A program made the position numbers and the translations under genes. The notes beneath the pieces were generated by a model, which saw only the letters and a program-made list of their open reading frames with translations, was not told the origin of the DNA and ran no database searches. DNA of 64,000 bases, from positions 34,878,612 through 34,942,611 of the forward strand of contig NC_021674.1 of assembly GCF_000247815.1 (NCBI RefSeq), in the 5' to 3' direction. The DNA comes from Ficedula albicollis (Eukaryota > Chordata > Aves > Passeriformes > Muscicapidae). Positions 1-13,153 of the stretch are shown piece by piece. Within the stretch, counting starts at the first letter, position 1; the number at the start of each line of letters is the position of its first letter.

Positions 1-1353
1 TTACCATACTGCTTCTCCAAAAACATGTTTAGTCTTTTCAAGGCATTTGCTTGTCCCACCAACCACAGATTTTGCCAACCTGGCAACATTTAAAAGATAC
101 GAAAACATCGTGATAGAAATGCAACAGCTCAGGATTTAGTCATAAAATTTTCACTGAAATGAAAAGGTGGTTCACAATGGGAAACATTTGGCAATTACAT
201 GGGAATATGGACTTGTGATTTCTGGCACTGCCTTTGGGGTCAGTAAGTACCTGTGCCTGGAAGGAAAACAGAGTAGCAGGGTAGAGAATTTCCACAACCG
301 GCTGGAAGCAATTCTTGCTGTCTGATTTTAAGACCATGGTTTTCACGTGCTACCCTTTGCTCGTGGCGTCTCAATTTCGACAGAGCAAGCACCCAAAAAA
401 AGAGAAGTCCCTTTGAAATTCAGTGGGATCATAAAAATATGACTGAGCTAGTAGATGTGCTGGGTCTGGCAGGCAGCCATGCAGTCATGTCACTAGTGAC
501 CCACAGTGCATTTCTAGAGCAAAAGATTTTAGTCATGGGTGCTCATTACGGATTACTGATGGATAGGGAGAGAGGCTGCAGAGACCTTTCTAGATATGTG
601 CCCTCTCTGTGGGCATCAGCCAGGGACTCCCAAATCTCCCCATGCCAGAGGCAGGCTGCTCCCTAGCTCACATACATTTTGTTTTGCAGCTTTGTTGGGA
701 AAATCTGTTGTCCCACCAGTAAAGTAATTATCCACAAGCAAAAGTAAGAGAGCACCTAGTGAAGACCACAGCACATCTTTAAACAGAAAATCACCTTCCT
801 CTACTCCAGCAGTTTATCTGGCTTTATTTTTTTCCTTGATATTTAAATCAATAATTTCATCCATGTTAAATGAATACCATCTACAACAGACTTAATTTAA
901 AGTTTTGAATAAATAATCTTAGAGATTTAGCTCATTTTTCAAATAGTGAATTACTCTCACTTCAGATTTTGCAAATGTGTTTTTGATTTGCAGACATGGC
1001 TGGAATATTCTGCACAAATACATCTCCAGCTATGCTGTGCTCTGAAGGTGTCCCCAAAGACTATTAATGTGATTGGTCACTTAGTTCTTATAGAAACCAC
1101 ACCCATGACTTGATGAATCTTACAATTTAAAAAGCAAGAAACTATTACCTTTAATAAGCTGTGAATAATCTCGATTGCACATATATGCATGCACACGCAC
1201 ACAGGCTCACACACATCCACACACATTTAGTTCATTTACATTTGAATACAAGGATTTGGATTGAAGTTATCTGCTAAATTTCTTGCAGGGAAAGCCCACA
1301 GAAAGAGCCAGAGCTTAAACTTCTGAACCAGAACAGTTATTCTGGGCTACATT
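1..1353. other. Unique non-coding DNA, no gene seen
   Basis: This is AT-rich DNA with no recognisable exon, RNA gene or transposon. A loose CA-rich patch lies near 1187-1226. The short open frame at 439-666 has no recognisable domain, and I see no splice or promoter context around it. Confidence 0.6.
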
Positions 1354-1515
1354 CCCCACATGTTTTATACCCTGTAATGTTATGGTGGGCAAGGTGAGTA
1401 TGGGAGTGCTTCAGCCCAAGAACACAGCTCACTGCCCCACATGTTTTATACCCTGTAATGTTATGGTAGGCAAGGTGAGTATGGCACTGCTTCAGCCCAA
1501 GAACACAGCTCACTG
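1354..1515 (+). repeat. 81-bp tandem duplication (two copies)
   Basis: Two adjacent copies, 1354-1434 and 1435-1515, both begin CCCCACATGTTTTATACCC and end at a shared CAGCTCACTG. They differ at only a few bases. They abut the larger 334-bp duplication. No coding role is apparent, and the antisense open frames crossing the unit simply repeat themselves. Confidence 0.93.
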
Positions 1516-1516
1516 T

Positions 1517-2184
1517 CCTGCCAGTGCCCAGCTGGGTGCCACCTCCCCACTCAGTGTGACTGATCCAGTCTGCCTGGCAGCGTTCATCCTGCAGAAATGC
1601 AAATGTGTTGGAAAAGTCACTATTACCTCCCCCAAGTTCCCTTTGGTCACACATGGGGCTGCACAGGGGTGAACTGGCTGCTACACCCATGTAGAGGAAT
1701 TGCTACTCAGCATCTGCCTGGTGTATCCAGGGTTGGGGCAGTTTGGCATCACCCTGCTTTCTCAAGGTCTTGTAGCATGGCTACATCAGATATAGACATT
1801 TGTGTGCTGTGAGAATTTCTTCTAGCAAGGATTCATCACATAGAATACTTCCTGCCAGTGCCCAGCTGGGTGCCACCTCCCCCCTCAGTGTGACTGACCC
1901 AGTCTGCCTGGCAGCGTTCATCCTGCAGAAATGCAAATGTGTTGGAAAAGTCACTATTACCTCCCCCAAGTTCCCTTTGGTCACACATGGGGCTGCACAG
2001 GGGTGAACTGGCTGCTACACCCATGTAGAGGAATTGCTACTCAGCATCTGCCTGGTGTCTCCAGGGCTGGGGCAGTTTGGCATCACCCTGCTTTCTCAAG
2101 GTCTTGTAGCATGGCTACATCAGATATAGACATTTGTGTGCTGTGGGAATTTCTTCTAGCAAGGATTCATCATATAGAATACCC
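1517..2184 (+). repeat. 334-bp tandem duplication (two copies)
   Basis: Copies 1517-1850 and 1851-2184 both start CCTGCCAGTGCCCAGCTGGG and align without large gaps. I count only a handful of substitutions, such as TGATCC against TGACCC and GTATCC against GTCTCC. The unit is more GC-rich than the surrounding DNA. Open frames on both strands appear twice because of the duplication. I do not recognise the family. It could be part of an unclassified retroposon or plain unique DNA duplicated recently. Confidence 0.93.
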
Positions 2185-2407
2185 CCCTTACCTTCTCTGT
2201 CTTTTATATATCCTCAGGAATAGAACTGACCAGTAGTGAGTCCATTGCACACAAACACATGAGATTCCAAGGATTACTTATGAAGTACCTGACAGTGATA
2301 CCTTGTGCTCAGTATTTCAGGTAGGTTTTGTTTGGGTGGGTTTTTCTTCCATATTATCCAGGCCATGCAAAATTTTGCAAATTCACAAAGAGCCGTAAAA
2401 GCATTTA

Positions 2408-2456
2408 TCTTGCAAAAGACCTTTATGATCATTGATTCCAACTGATAATTCAGGTA
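2408..2456 (-). mobile_element. Old CR1 3'-end fragment
   Basis: On the plus strand the text reads roughly GCAAAAGACCTTTATGATCATTG followed by TTCCAACTG. This matches the reverse complement of the conserved CR1 3' end (GGTTGGA, AGATGATC, AAGGTC blocks). The copy is short and diverged. It is assigned from the family motif only. Confidence 0.55.
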
Positions 2457-5247
2457 TTGAAGGAAGCCTAATTAATCCTATGTCATCTGGGAAAAAAAAA
2501 AACACCAAATTTCCAAGATTTCTAATGTAGTTCCTACTAGATTGGCACTATTGATCAAAATATTCTCCAGGGAGTAAACCCACAACTGTGTAAGATTTTC
2601 ACATTACAATACACATCAGAAGGTCTCTGGAAATATTGCAAACAATGTCTGTTTGTATTTTTACAATGTTCCTTGGATTTCTGACAACACTGTCTGATGC
2701 ACTCTCAACTTCTGAACTACATCAGGCAGAACAAAAGCATTCTGAATTTTGCCTTTAAACCTTGCAGTGCTAAGAAGCTGGAAAGTGCTGACTTTCAATG
2801 AAGTCACCTTTTCTTTCAAAGTGAAGAAATATACAGAAAAGGGGCACAGTTGAAATGACACAGAGCTTTGAAAGGATGAGAGCAAACCTTTGCAATTCTA
2901 ATTATTTATATAACCATAATAACTAAGCTACAAAAGTCCTGTCCTTATCCTCCCATTAAAAATGAATGATTTTGGCCAATTTTGAAAATTTGTTGTCATT
3001 CTATAAAAAGTCTAATGGCATGTGTTCCCTCAGCAATTATTCTGCTAATAGTGTTTCAGAATGCTGCAGCTCTGAGTCATGACCTCAAATTCTTTGTATA
3101 CACAGAAAGGGCCAGTTGGAGTCAGTGGGATTTGATGAGTGAGTATTGAAGAACACTTTTAATAAGCTTGGGGGGCAAGGAACAACAGGGCAATGTGTCT
3201 GGGGGGGGGCTGTTTTGTTGTTGTGAGCAGCAGCTGAAGCAGGTTGGATAGGAGAGCGTGCTTGAATCTGCCCTCAGTACCACATGTTGAATAGCACTAA
3301 CAGCACCTGTTGACTTGCAGATTGGCAATTCAGAATAAATTCAGAAGACAGGCATAAAACGGGAACTTGTTTGCCATAAATGCAGAATTTTATCCCTTAC
3401 CCTAAGATAAATGCATACAACCACATGTGACATTTATTTTATTACTGATAAACACTTAGCAGTTTTGCAGTCAAAACAGTGTTCTGCCCAAGAAGAAAAA
3501 ATGCAAAACACTTTTAAGAAATGAAAATAAAGCATTCCCAAATAGTATGCAAACTACTTCAGATTGGTTCCTGCTTGTTTGTTTTTTTTTTCCATAAAGA
3601 ATAACACATTGCATTATATATGTAATACAATTCACTTTCATTAAATACAAAATAATAATGTGACAGACCAAGGAGCAAACAGAATTGGACACTTCGCCTG
3701 AGGAACTGGGCTCAAAAAGTTTCTATCAGTTTCATTCATACATTTTCTAACCTCTTTAATATTAGAGTAGTCAGAACTCCCCTTGCCTCCTTCTGTAGAA
3801 GGTCATGCTAGCAGCCTACAGCTTTTGTGGGCGAAGGCTGTGGAAATTGGGTCACCTGAAAAGCAGAGTGGTCACATCTTCTCCAAAGTCATGTCTTTGG
3901 ACCATTTCCATATGTTTTAAATGGAGAGCTTGATCTCCGCTAGGTATATCAACAAGACTCATTTGTATCCTTCAAAAAATGTCTCAATTAATTTAACATC
4001 AATTAATATTCTGGTATGTTTCTATTGTATATGACTTTCATAAGTCCCAAGTCCCTAATTACTCTGCAAATTAGAGGAAAGTCTCATGCTTGTCATGGTC
4101 GCACCTGCCTCTGGAATTTTTGTGGAGAGCAAATGTTAAAAATGATGTTTTAATGTATCCTGATTTTCTTATTCCTCAATTGATGACAATGAGATGACCT
4201 AAGGGCTATATGTATTTTCAAACAGTGTATTTGAACTGTGATTTCAGGAATGATCTGAAATCCCATGTTCAGCAGCACCACTCTCTACTTTCCTCTCCCT
4301 GTCCTGATTCCTAAGGTGAGGGGCTGGGGAAGGGGAAGGCCAGACAGGCAGGTGGGACAGAGCTTCTACATCCCTGCTCAGAGAGGCTGGGAGCAGGACT
4401 CCAGAGCACACTCTGGATATACCTGACCTCTGCCTAAACACAGCTGAAGCCTGCAGCTCTCAACTGAACAAAACAATGCACATCAAGAGAAAAGGTCCTG
4501 AATACATCCATCTCCTGAAGAGATTACTGCCTTAGCTTCAGATTGTATGGCATACCAGACTAGGTCCTCAGATAGTAAATACCTGTTATGAGCAAAATCC
4601 CAACTACACATGTAGTCCTCAAAGATTCTTCTCAATGACAAAGGAGTTAAGGCAGTTGGTCTCACCAGCCACTTAGCTCTGCATCTTATTTATGGCTTTG
4701 CAGCTTCTTCCTCTAACAGGGCACCTCTGAGTCCCTGATGCTCTTGTTGTTTTATAAGAAAGGAAAAATAACATCAAGGGGGAGAAGAAAACCAGAATTA
4801 AGATGACATTTCCTCATTAAATTTGTGCAGCAACCACCGGCTGCTTGAATAAGGAGATATTTGTTTACTTCCAGAGTAATTTTCTGTCCATCAAAATAGT
4901 GTTGAAAGAAACAGCATTTCTCATTTCCAAAGATTTCATGATGTTGATGATAGGCTGCAGGCAGCTTGGCTTCCCTTTCTATCAAACACATCATCATCTT
5001 CCCTGTAGTACCTTCCTTCTGAATCTTAGGCATCACATCCTGGCTATAGTTCTGATTGCATGTGAGTTTTGAACACAACCTCCTTTGTGCTCCTCTGCCA
5101 CAATCAGGTGTGCCCACCAGAAGGAATAAGCATTTTAGACTTCCTCTTCCTAGAGAGTGTATATAATACTTTTCCCATCCCCTCTAAGGCTTCCAGTATT
5201 CATCATTTCTGAAATTTGCCTTCAAATTTTCTGCTTCTCCTTCAATA
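2457..5247. other. Unique AT-rich non-coding DNA
   Basis: No gene or recognisable element is seen. There is a short G run near 3200. The 121-residue antisense frame at 4752-5117 has no recognisable domain and lacks gene context. Confidence 0.55.
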
Positions 5248-5448
5248 ACACTATGCAGGTCAGAAATTAAGTAGTCTGATCATCAAGTAATTCAACATCT
5301 CAGGTGTTGCTGTTGTACAACTTGCTCTTTCAAAGAAAGCAGATAGATACACTATGCAGGTCAGAAATTAAGTAGTCTGATCATCAAGTAATTCAACATC
5401 TCAGGTGTTGTTGTTGTACGACTTGCTCTTTCAAAGAAAGCAGATAGA
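5248..5448 (+). repeat. 101-bp tandem duplication (two copies)
   Basis: Copies 5248-5348 and 5349-5448 both start ACACTATGCAGGTCAG and end at AAAGCAGATAGA. I see only two mismatches (TTGCTG/TTGTTG and TACAAC/TACGAC). The duplication is direct, with no intervening sequence. Confidence 0.95.
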
Positions 5449-8400
5449 CTTTCCCATGGGTTGGTAAGCTCTTCATAAAGGAGTAACCTGTTCTTCTGAC
5501 ACCTCATGCAAAAGGCATAGCTGAAGAATACTGCAAAGCTCAGATGAAGGTATTTTCTAATACAGATATGCATTGTGAAGTCAGACAGATTATGATAATA
5601 AAATCATAAAATAATGATTTCTAACCTTCAAAATACTCTTGTTATGTAATATTAAAGAGGGAAAATACATTTCAGGCTTTTAGGGTACCAAAAGATTGTT
5701 GAAGGTTAGTGAGGGGAAAAATTAAAGAAAATAAAACATTTTAGCATGGATCAGTGCAAATGAGTGCTTCATATACTATCACTTTTAAAGGCAAAATTTC
5801 CATACTATTAGCTGGCTGAATAGTTGCTTATTTTGCATTTTTAACTCTATGCTCTATTCAGTGGCACTTACTGTGAGGAACTGAAATTTATTACAGTTTG
5901 CAGGAGTTTTATGACTTGGAACAGGAGTGATTTAAAAGGAATGAACATTTTAGTAACTTTTTTTTCTACTGTGCCATCCAATTGTTAAATGGAAAGAAAC
6001 ATACGTAAGAGGATTAGGCTAAATGATGAATGACTACCAGTTTCTTTCTTTTTCTTGAGCAACATAATGTATCAAAGGTTTAAATCATTTCAGGGAAGTT
6101 AAAACTTCCTAGTAGTGTAGCATAAAAGATGTCATTATTCAGCATACAGCATTTGCAGATTTTCTAGTTTTAACGAACATAGTGATGCCTCCAGAAGTTA
6201 ATGGATGTCCACAAGGTCATGTTAATGCGAAGAACATGGAGAGAAATAGGTCAAACCTTGGGGCAGTTTGAATCTAAAGGTGATCCAGACCCAAAATCTA
6301 AGCATAAGGAACTCTGAAAAGACCTGACTGTAATTATGAAGAAACAATATGCACCCAAGGCTCATGCAAGCCACTGGTCATTCTGGATAGACACTGTGGT
6401 ACCAACACAGAATTGCACACAGACGTGGGTAATGGACTCAGACTTTTAAAGACTTCACCCTGGATGCAGAGCCTTTGTGTAACAGGAAGATAAGGAATGG
6501 AGCCAGACCCCTGAAAACAACTTTCCAAGTCCAGGAGGCAGTGCTGACTGGTGCTGTGCTCCAGCTGAGTGCCCAGGCTCTCCATTGGGCTGAGAGGTAG
6601 CTGATCAGGAGGGAACAGGGTGGCCTCTGATCATGTCCCAAGTTGAGCAGAGTAACCAAAAGAAGATGCTGAGGGTGACACAGAGAGGAGCCACACATCT
6701 CCGTGATGACCATGACCCAGCTCTTTGACTGGAGCAGGAATGCCATGGTCTGCACCTGCATGCTGCAGGTGAGCTGGGTGAGTCAGCAAACACAGCTCAC
6801 ACCCACTTGAAAAGTACCACCCAAACATAGCCTATGTATGTAACATCTGTCTATGTAAGGCAGGGGTGAATAAATGACTGGCTGACTGATCAACAGTGGT
6901 GGCATGCGTGCAGCTCCCAAGCCTTGCAGACAAAGGCTTGGAGATTCAGATTTTTCTGAAAAAACCAGCTGCATGCAGGCAAGCTTGTGTAATTCTGACC
7001 TGGACAGAGGAATGCTGCGAGGCAGGGATGCAAGCCAGGGCTTGTGCAGACACCTCAGTCATGGGCCCTTCCCATGCAGTGGGGTACAGGGGAAAGACAG
7101 GATCCCCTGGAGATGCACAAAAGCTCTGAGTACATTTTATTCCCCAGAAGCAGTGAAATAATGGGAAACAATATGGGGAGGGTGAGCACAGGTGTGACCT
7201 CCCAGCAGAGCAGCCACTGCCAGTGGGCTAGTGTGTGAGCATGGCCACAAAACAGGGAAATGCTAAAGAAATAAGAGTCTTGCATAAGTGGCCCAAGCTC
7301 TCCTGATCTCACAGAAAATGTTAGGAAGGGGATCTCCTTCCCTGCCAAGTTTGAAGCATTCTTCATTGCATGCAAAGAGGAGTATCATGCATGTTTAATC
7401 AATCAAAGCAAATCACAAGCACTTCTATTGCTTCACTCTCTTTCCATTGCTTACCCTCAGTAGGGTCCAGCAATTTTGAAAATACCTGGGAATGTGCCAA
7501 AGCCTTGGTGACATTTCTAGCCTCCAATGTGAGGGGAATATGGGGACACCTCAGGTCCCGGTGACAGCTGGACATATCTCTAACGGGTGAGCTGAGGGAA
7601 GAATGTGGGAAAACAGCCTTGGGAATTGGGACAAAGCTAGGAAAACTGCACAGGAAGTGTTGAAAGCAAGATTAGAGAGGAGAGAAAGCCATGGGGAACC
7701 ATAGCTGGTAGTTAGGCCAGCAGTTGTAGCAGAGAAATTAATACCTTCTTACTTTTTGTACCTTCAGAAAATAGTACTGAAGCATACTGAATAATAGAAA
7801 CGGGTGTGTATAATGGAGGGAAATAAAAAGTGTAAATTACTAACTACTCGCCTTTGGGTTTTCACCCTAAAAATCTCCTGCTTTCAAAATAACATGGAAT
7901 TTCTAGGTTTTTTTTTCTTAGTGTGGAGCTCACAGTGAAATACTACTCTCAGGCACTGAGTTCCAGACTGAGATAGTTAGAGAGACAGTTACAGACAGCT
8001 ACACAGATCTATATGATCTTCACCTACTGTTCTTCCATTGTAGTTTAAGAACCTAACATTTGATAAATGTTTCATCATGTCACACCTAATTAAGAGCAGA
8101 ATATGGTAATCATAGCTGAATGAAAAATTGGTTTCCCACTGGAGGGGGGAATAAGGCAGGAAAGAACAAGACAGATGTAGAAAGCTGTCTCCCTCCAACA
8201 TCAAGATAAATCCAAGTCTCAGAAAATCAGTTAGAGGCAAAAGTCTTTGTAGATTGGGTTTTTATGTTCATGTTAGCTTAAGAAAAAAGACATTTCAATT
8301 CAAGCTCATTATTTTCATCTAGAAAGTACTAGATTTATCTATTTATTCTTATTAGGCAAAAATTAAGTGAAATAATCTCTTGACATCAACAAGTATTATA

Positions 8401-9145
8401 TCAATGAATCAACATCTTCAGGAAAAAAGGCAAAGCCAGAAAATTCCTGCCTCATCTCATAGATGCCCCAAAGCTCATCTTTCCCAGACTAAGGCTACTT
8501 ATTTTCTAAAACAGACAATTGAACTGTGCTTTTCTGGAACTCATATTTACCCTGGCATGTATTTACACATTTTTAATGCCAAAAGGAGCAGACTTCATTA
8601 TGATTAAAAAGCCCAGCGCAGGCTTTCCTGTGGAAGATATTTAAATAGCATGACAATGTGCAAGATCCCCTTTTAGCCAGCAGGTAAAAGTTGATGTAGA
8701 GATCAGCAGATGGAGTGATAAGCAGGAAGAATACAACTGTATCTGGCAGGTATTATAACCTTCAAGAACACTTGGCACATCTTATGATATCCATTGCTGT
8801 AAGGTGATGCAGATTAAGAGGTTAACAAATTTATACATGCCTCTCACTCTCATTTCCAGCACAGACCTTTCCAAACATGTCACATGTACTCATCCTCATC
8901 GAAGATTAACTGCACAACAACTTTGAAGTGTTAAAACAAGAAGTGTTAGAGTTCTGGGAAAGCAAACCTGGGCCTCAATACTTTCAATAAAGCATAAATA
9001 GTCCTAAGTTTCATAGTGCAGGTAAACTGACTGATTTTTAGAAAGTTTCCTGGAAACTTTCACCTCTATTCTGTGACCTAGTATTAAATATGTTACATCA
9101 ATGAAACCCTAAAGGAAACATTTTATGGGATGAAAAAACGTAACT
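5449..9145. other. Unique non-coding DNA
   Basis: No supported gene is seen. The section around 6430-7240 is less AT-rich than its surroundings and carries overlapping open frames on both strands. None has a recognisable domain, and the overlap of many frames indicates base composition and not a gene. Confidence 0.5.
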
Positions 9146-9236
9146 AAATCCTACAGAAGCTGCTTCATTTTAATTACGTAACCAAGGCTGGAAATCCTAC
9201 AGAAGCTGCTTCATTTTAATTACATAACCAACGCTG
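9146..9236 (+). repeat. 46-bp tandem duplication (two copies)
   Basis: AAATCCTACAGAAGCTGC begins at both 9146 and 9192. The two copies differ by few bases (TTACGTAACC against TTACATAACC). Confidence 0.93.
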
Positions 9237-11390
9237 CAGCAGCCTAAGTATTAGCCCCATCTGCTGTAGCCCTTTCAGTGTTTTAGTTTGCATTGCACAC
9301 ATATTTCCAGCAGAGAATAAAGACCTAAATGTTGTTTGCAATTTTCAGTAATTGCACAGTTCTACAAACATACCTCCACATTCAGGTATTATGTCCATGA
9401 AGCCATCATTTGCTGACGAGTCTAGTTACTTTGATAATGACTTTATGGAATTCACTTCCACCGAGGTATTTTAATAGTTACTTGGATAGAAATGACTGAA
9501 GTGTTTTTGGAGGTAACTGAATACTTGCTTTCCTCTCATGCTTGTCCTAAGTATTTCCCTGTAATGTATTCCTATTGTCTGTGTGCTCCATAACAAGAGA
9601 TGCTGTATTCCTCAAACAATAAAGCCAATCCTTCAGGTGCTGCCGATTCAGTTATTGCCTTTACAGGTGGTTAAGTAGTTTCTGGGATTTGATTTGTTCC
9701 ACTAAATTGCTTTTATGTCTTCTAACAGCAGCACACTCAGGGATGCTCTTGCTTTCCTTCTGGTATTTAGTGGAAGCTGTACTTTTTATTAGAGTCATTT
9801 GCTAAACCTGTACTTTGCCTCACTTTGCTTAGCTTTGCCTTCCCTTTAGAACTTTTCTGTTCTCTCTGTCGCTCTCAGTGAAGTCTAGAGGAGAACCTCT
9901 GCCAAGCACTGAACATGCTAACATGCTCCTGTGCTGCTGTCACAGCAGGCACCTTTGCCATGCAGGCAGGCATCGGCAGGGCTGCTCGCTCATGCTGCTC
10001 CCTGGGGAATGAGGGACAAAAGCCCCCCACCTCTGGCACCCAGTGGTGAGGTAATGGGCTGCAGGGGCAATCTCCCAGCTGACTATGGGCACTGCTCACT
10101 AGTGAATTACTATCGCTTTTGGGAGGGGAGAGGAGTAGAGAGGGATTCTGCATCACAGCTTTGTCCTTCTCAGGGCAGATTTCATACAGAGCCTGGCTTG
10201 CTAGTCTGCTGAGATCTAAAATTTAGTTCTAAAGCTGTAGTTTTTCTCCCTAAGCAAATCAAACTTTTCGTAAGGAAATGTAAAAGGAGAACATGAAAAA
10301 TATTTTCTTTTCTGGGGGATGTTTCCAAAGGGGGGGAAAAACGTAGTAACTTTTGAAATTGGCTTTAAAGTTTGATTTTCAAACTCTGATTTGTCCATTC
10401 ATAAATTCTCCAACAAGCCAAATTAAAAAATCATGTAGCTTTGCCTAAATATAATTTATTCTTTATTTCACTTATTTTTCAGCATGTCTTCCTCTTCTAC
10501 TTCATTCCCTAGGAAATTACTGCCCTTCCTCCCATTTATCCTTTCAGCCTCCAGGTTGAATGTAATTTGGTTTCTTTTAGTACTACGTATTCTTTAGAAC
10601 ATGGGGAAAACATGCATTTCCAAGGAAAAAATATATAGCAAGGTGTCACCAGGAAGACTTGAAAAGAGAATGAAATAAACAAGACGAGCATACTGAGGGA
10701 TATTAAAAAATTAAAAATCAAACCAACAAACAGCAACCCCAAAATCGGGACATGTAATGTAAATCTATACTGGAAAAAAAGGTAAAGTAAACAAAGTCCT
10801 TTCAGTACTAGGAGTACTTTAAATCTCTTCATTTTTAAAAGTAGTTTCTTCGTTCCTTCACCCCTCCCCGTTCTTCTTGAGAACACAATAAAGGACGAGC
10901 ATCATTCACCCTTAGTAGCACCTTACTACAGAAAGTAGAGAAGATAGCTCATGAAACCAAATTTCCCTGCTTAGGAAAAAGTGATGATTGATAGTTCATG
11001 ACCAATTATGTTAATTAGTGTATCCTATTTATGCACCTTTCTTAGCCATTCAGCTGAACTTGAATAGGTTGCAGAAAAGACTGTTGATTTTTTCCTGGAG
11101 AAGAACGTAAACCCAGTTAATTGCTATCAGATGTAAATTCCTTTTGAAGAAGACTCTCATTTCTTTCCTCACCTCTAGAAATGTGGCTGATTTTTCTTCT
11201 CTTGCTAGAGTAATAGTGGTATATTCTCCTCTTAACTGCCCTGCACAGAAATGGTTCAGCTATTATAATTGAAACAGGTACAGAGTTGTTCAGTAGAGTA
11301 CTATACTCACCACCATCTGTTAAGGGAAGAACAATACCACTAACGAGGCAGTAGGCCAGTTTCAACAGGGCATAAAAAAACAAATTAAGC
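9237..11390. other. Unique non-coding DNA
   Basis: AT-rich with no recognisable gene or transposon. Around 9900-10150 the base composition is more balanced, and short frames overlap on both strands without a recognisable domain. Confidence 0.5.
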
Positions 11391-11546
11391 GTAGCTTAAG
11401 AGGAATTTCACCAAACACAGCAAGTGCCATATTTTTTGCCAGTAGGACCTTCTGTTTTCAAGCAATGNAGTAGCTTAAGAGGAATTTCACCCAACACAGC
11501 AAGTGCCATATTTTCTGCCAGTAGGACCTTCTGTTTTCAAGCAATG
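11391..11546 (+). repeat. 79-bp direct repeat with N at its junction
   Basis: GTAGCTTAAGAGGAATTTCA occurs at 11391 and again at 11470, and each copy runs to CAAGCAATG. The copies differ at about two positions. Position 11468, between them, is an N. An ambiguous base exactly at the join of two near-identical copies is what an unmerged overlap between contig ends would leave, so the duplication may not be real. Confidence 0.9.
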
Positions 11547-11897
11547 CCAACACCGAGCCAAAAGTTTCATTGTGCAGGACTGTAGGACCTGTAGATGCAA
11601 CCTAATGAATCAGTTCCCCTCCTTTGCCTCTTTTTTTCTTTGTCAGGGTGACTGGGCAAAATTCCACCTTCAGTATCATAATACCACTATTTATCCACAC
11701 TCTTTGGTTATGTTTGCAGCAATATTTCCCAAAAGCTAAGTACTCTCCAGTTTCATTTAACACCAGCACTTTCCTGAGGGTCTCCCCTGAAGGATTCTTG
11801 TGCATAGACAGAGAAAGTTCAGCTTTGAATCACTGCCCTTCAGAAATTATATTCTTTCCTGGGCATCTTACAAATCTCAAGGGAGAGACTGAGAAAA
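11547..11897. other. Unique spacer
   Basis: No gene or repeat is recognised before the GGAA array starts. Confidence 0.5.
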
Positions 11898-12720
11898 GGA
11901 AGGAAGGAAGGAAGGANGAAGGAAGGAAGGAAGGAAGGAAGGAAGGAAGGAAGGAAGGAAGGAAGGAAGGAAGGAAGGAAGGAAGGAAGGAAGGAAGGAA
12001 GGAAGGAAGGAAGGAAGGAAGGAAGGAAGGAAGGAAGGAAGGAAGGAAGGAAGGAAGGAAGGAAGGAAGGAAGGAAGGAAGGAAGGAAGGAAGGAAGGAA
12101 GGAAGGAAGGAAGGAAGGAAGGAAGGAAGGAAGGAAGGAAGGAAGGAAGGAAGGAAGGAAGGAAGGAAGGAAGGAAGGAAGGAAGGAAGGAAGGAAGGAA
12201 GGAAGGAAGGAAGGAAGGAAGGAAGGAAGGAAGGAAGGAAGGAAGGAAGGAAGGAAGGAAGGAAGGAAGGAAGGAAGGAAGGAAGGAAGGAAGGAAGGAA
12301 GGAAGGAAGGAAGGAAGGAAGGAAGGAAGGAAGGAAGGAAGGAAGGAAGGAAGGAAGGAAGGAAGGAAGGAAGGAAGGAAGGAAGGAAGGAAGGAAGGAA
12401 GGAAGGAAGGAAGGAAGGAAGGAAGGAAGGAAGGAAGGAAGGAAGGAAGGAAGGAAGGAAGGAAGGAAGGAAGGAAGGAAGGAAGGAAGGAAGGAAGGAA
12501 GGAAGGAAGGAAGGAAGGAAGGAAGGAAGGAAGGAAGGAAGGAAGGAAGGAAGGAAGGAAGGAAGGAAGGAAGGAAGGAAGGAAGGAAGGAAGGAAGGAA
12601 GGAAGGAAGGAAGGAAGGAAGGAAGGAAGGAAGGAAGGAAGGAAGGAAGGAAGGAAGGAAGGAAGGAAGGAAGGAAGGAAGGAAGGAAGGAAGGAAGGAA
12701 GGAAGGAAGGAAGGAAGGAA
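11898..12720 (+). repeat. (GGAA)n microsatellite, about 206 units
   Basis: A tetranucleotide array of about 823 bp. The only irregularity I see is an N at 11917 with a one-base phase shift, after which the array is pure. One strand is entirely purine. The long open frame of Lys-Glu-Gly-Arg repeats here is an artefact: a 4-bp unit read in triplets gives a stop-free 12-bp cycle in every frame. GGAA is the core binding site of ETS-family factors, but nothing here shows function. Confidence 0.98.
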
Positions 12721-12723
12721 GCT

Positions 12724-12745
12724 AGCCTAGTCTTACACAGCTCCT
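12724..12745 (+). repeat. 22-bp flank shared by both GGAA arrays, copy 1
   Basis: This segment just after the large GGAA array begins AGCCTAGTCTTACAC and is identical to 13181-13202, which follows the short GGAA array. The shared array-plus-flank order shows that the two sites are related by duplication or by a template jump. Confidence 0.92.
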
Positions 12746-13153
12746 TTCAGACTAAGTGCACCCACCAACATCTGGCAGCAGTGTGAACTGGGTGCTCCCA
12801 TATGCCCTTAGTCAATACATTAAAGGCATGTGGCTCAGCTTCAGGAGAAGATCCTGAATGATCAGAGGCACTTCCCTCTGGCCTTGAGAAAGAAAATTTC
12901 AACATAAAATGCACCTGAACTTCAGAGATATATGGCTTCTTCTCTAGTTCCACAACTTGGTACCTACTTGAGGAAAACCTTTTCTGAAAGGCTCACCCAT
13001 GGTGCAATCAGACAGTGAAAGGTGCTGCTCTTGCTTTGGGGGCTCCTTAAAAAGTTATGACAGAACATGTAAGGATGTTTTTGCTGGAATATGTTCAAAT
13101 GCCACAACTGGTAATCTTGGCCTTAAACAGTAGATGCTGTGCTCTCACACAAG
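12746..13153. other. Unique spacer between the two GGAA arrays
   Basis: No gene or known element is seen. The sequence differs from what lies beyond the second array, so the duplicated part is limited to the array and its 22-bp flank. Confidence 0.55.

Noticed and set aside
1337..2236. Several frames of 60-117 residues on both strands
   Set aside because: The same frames recur because of the tandem duplications; no family or start context.
11624..12730. 368-residue plus-strand frame
   Set aside because: Mostly Lys-Glu-Gly-Arg from the GGAA array, with an N inside.
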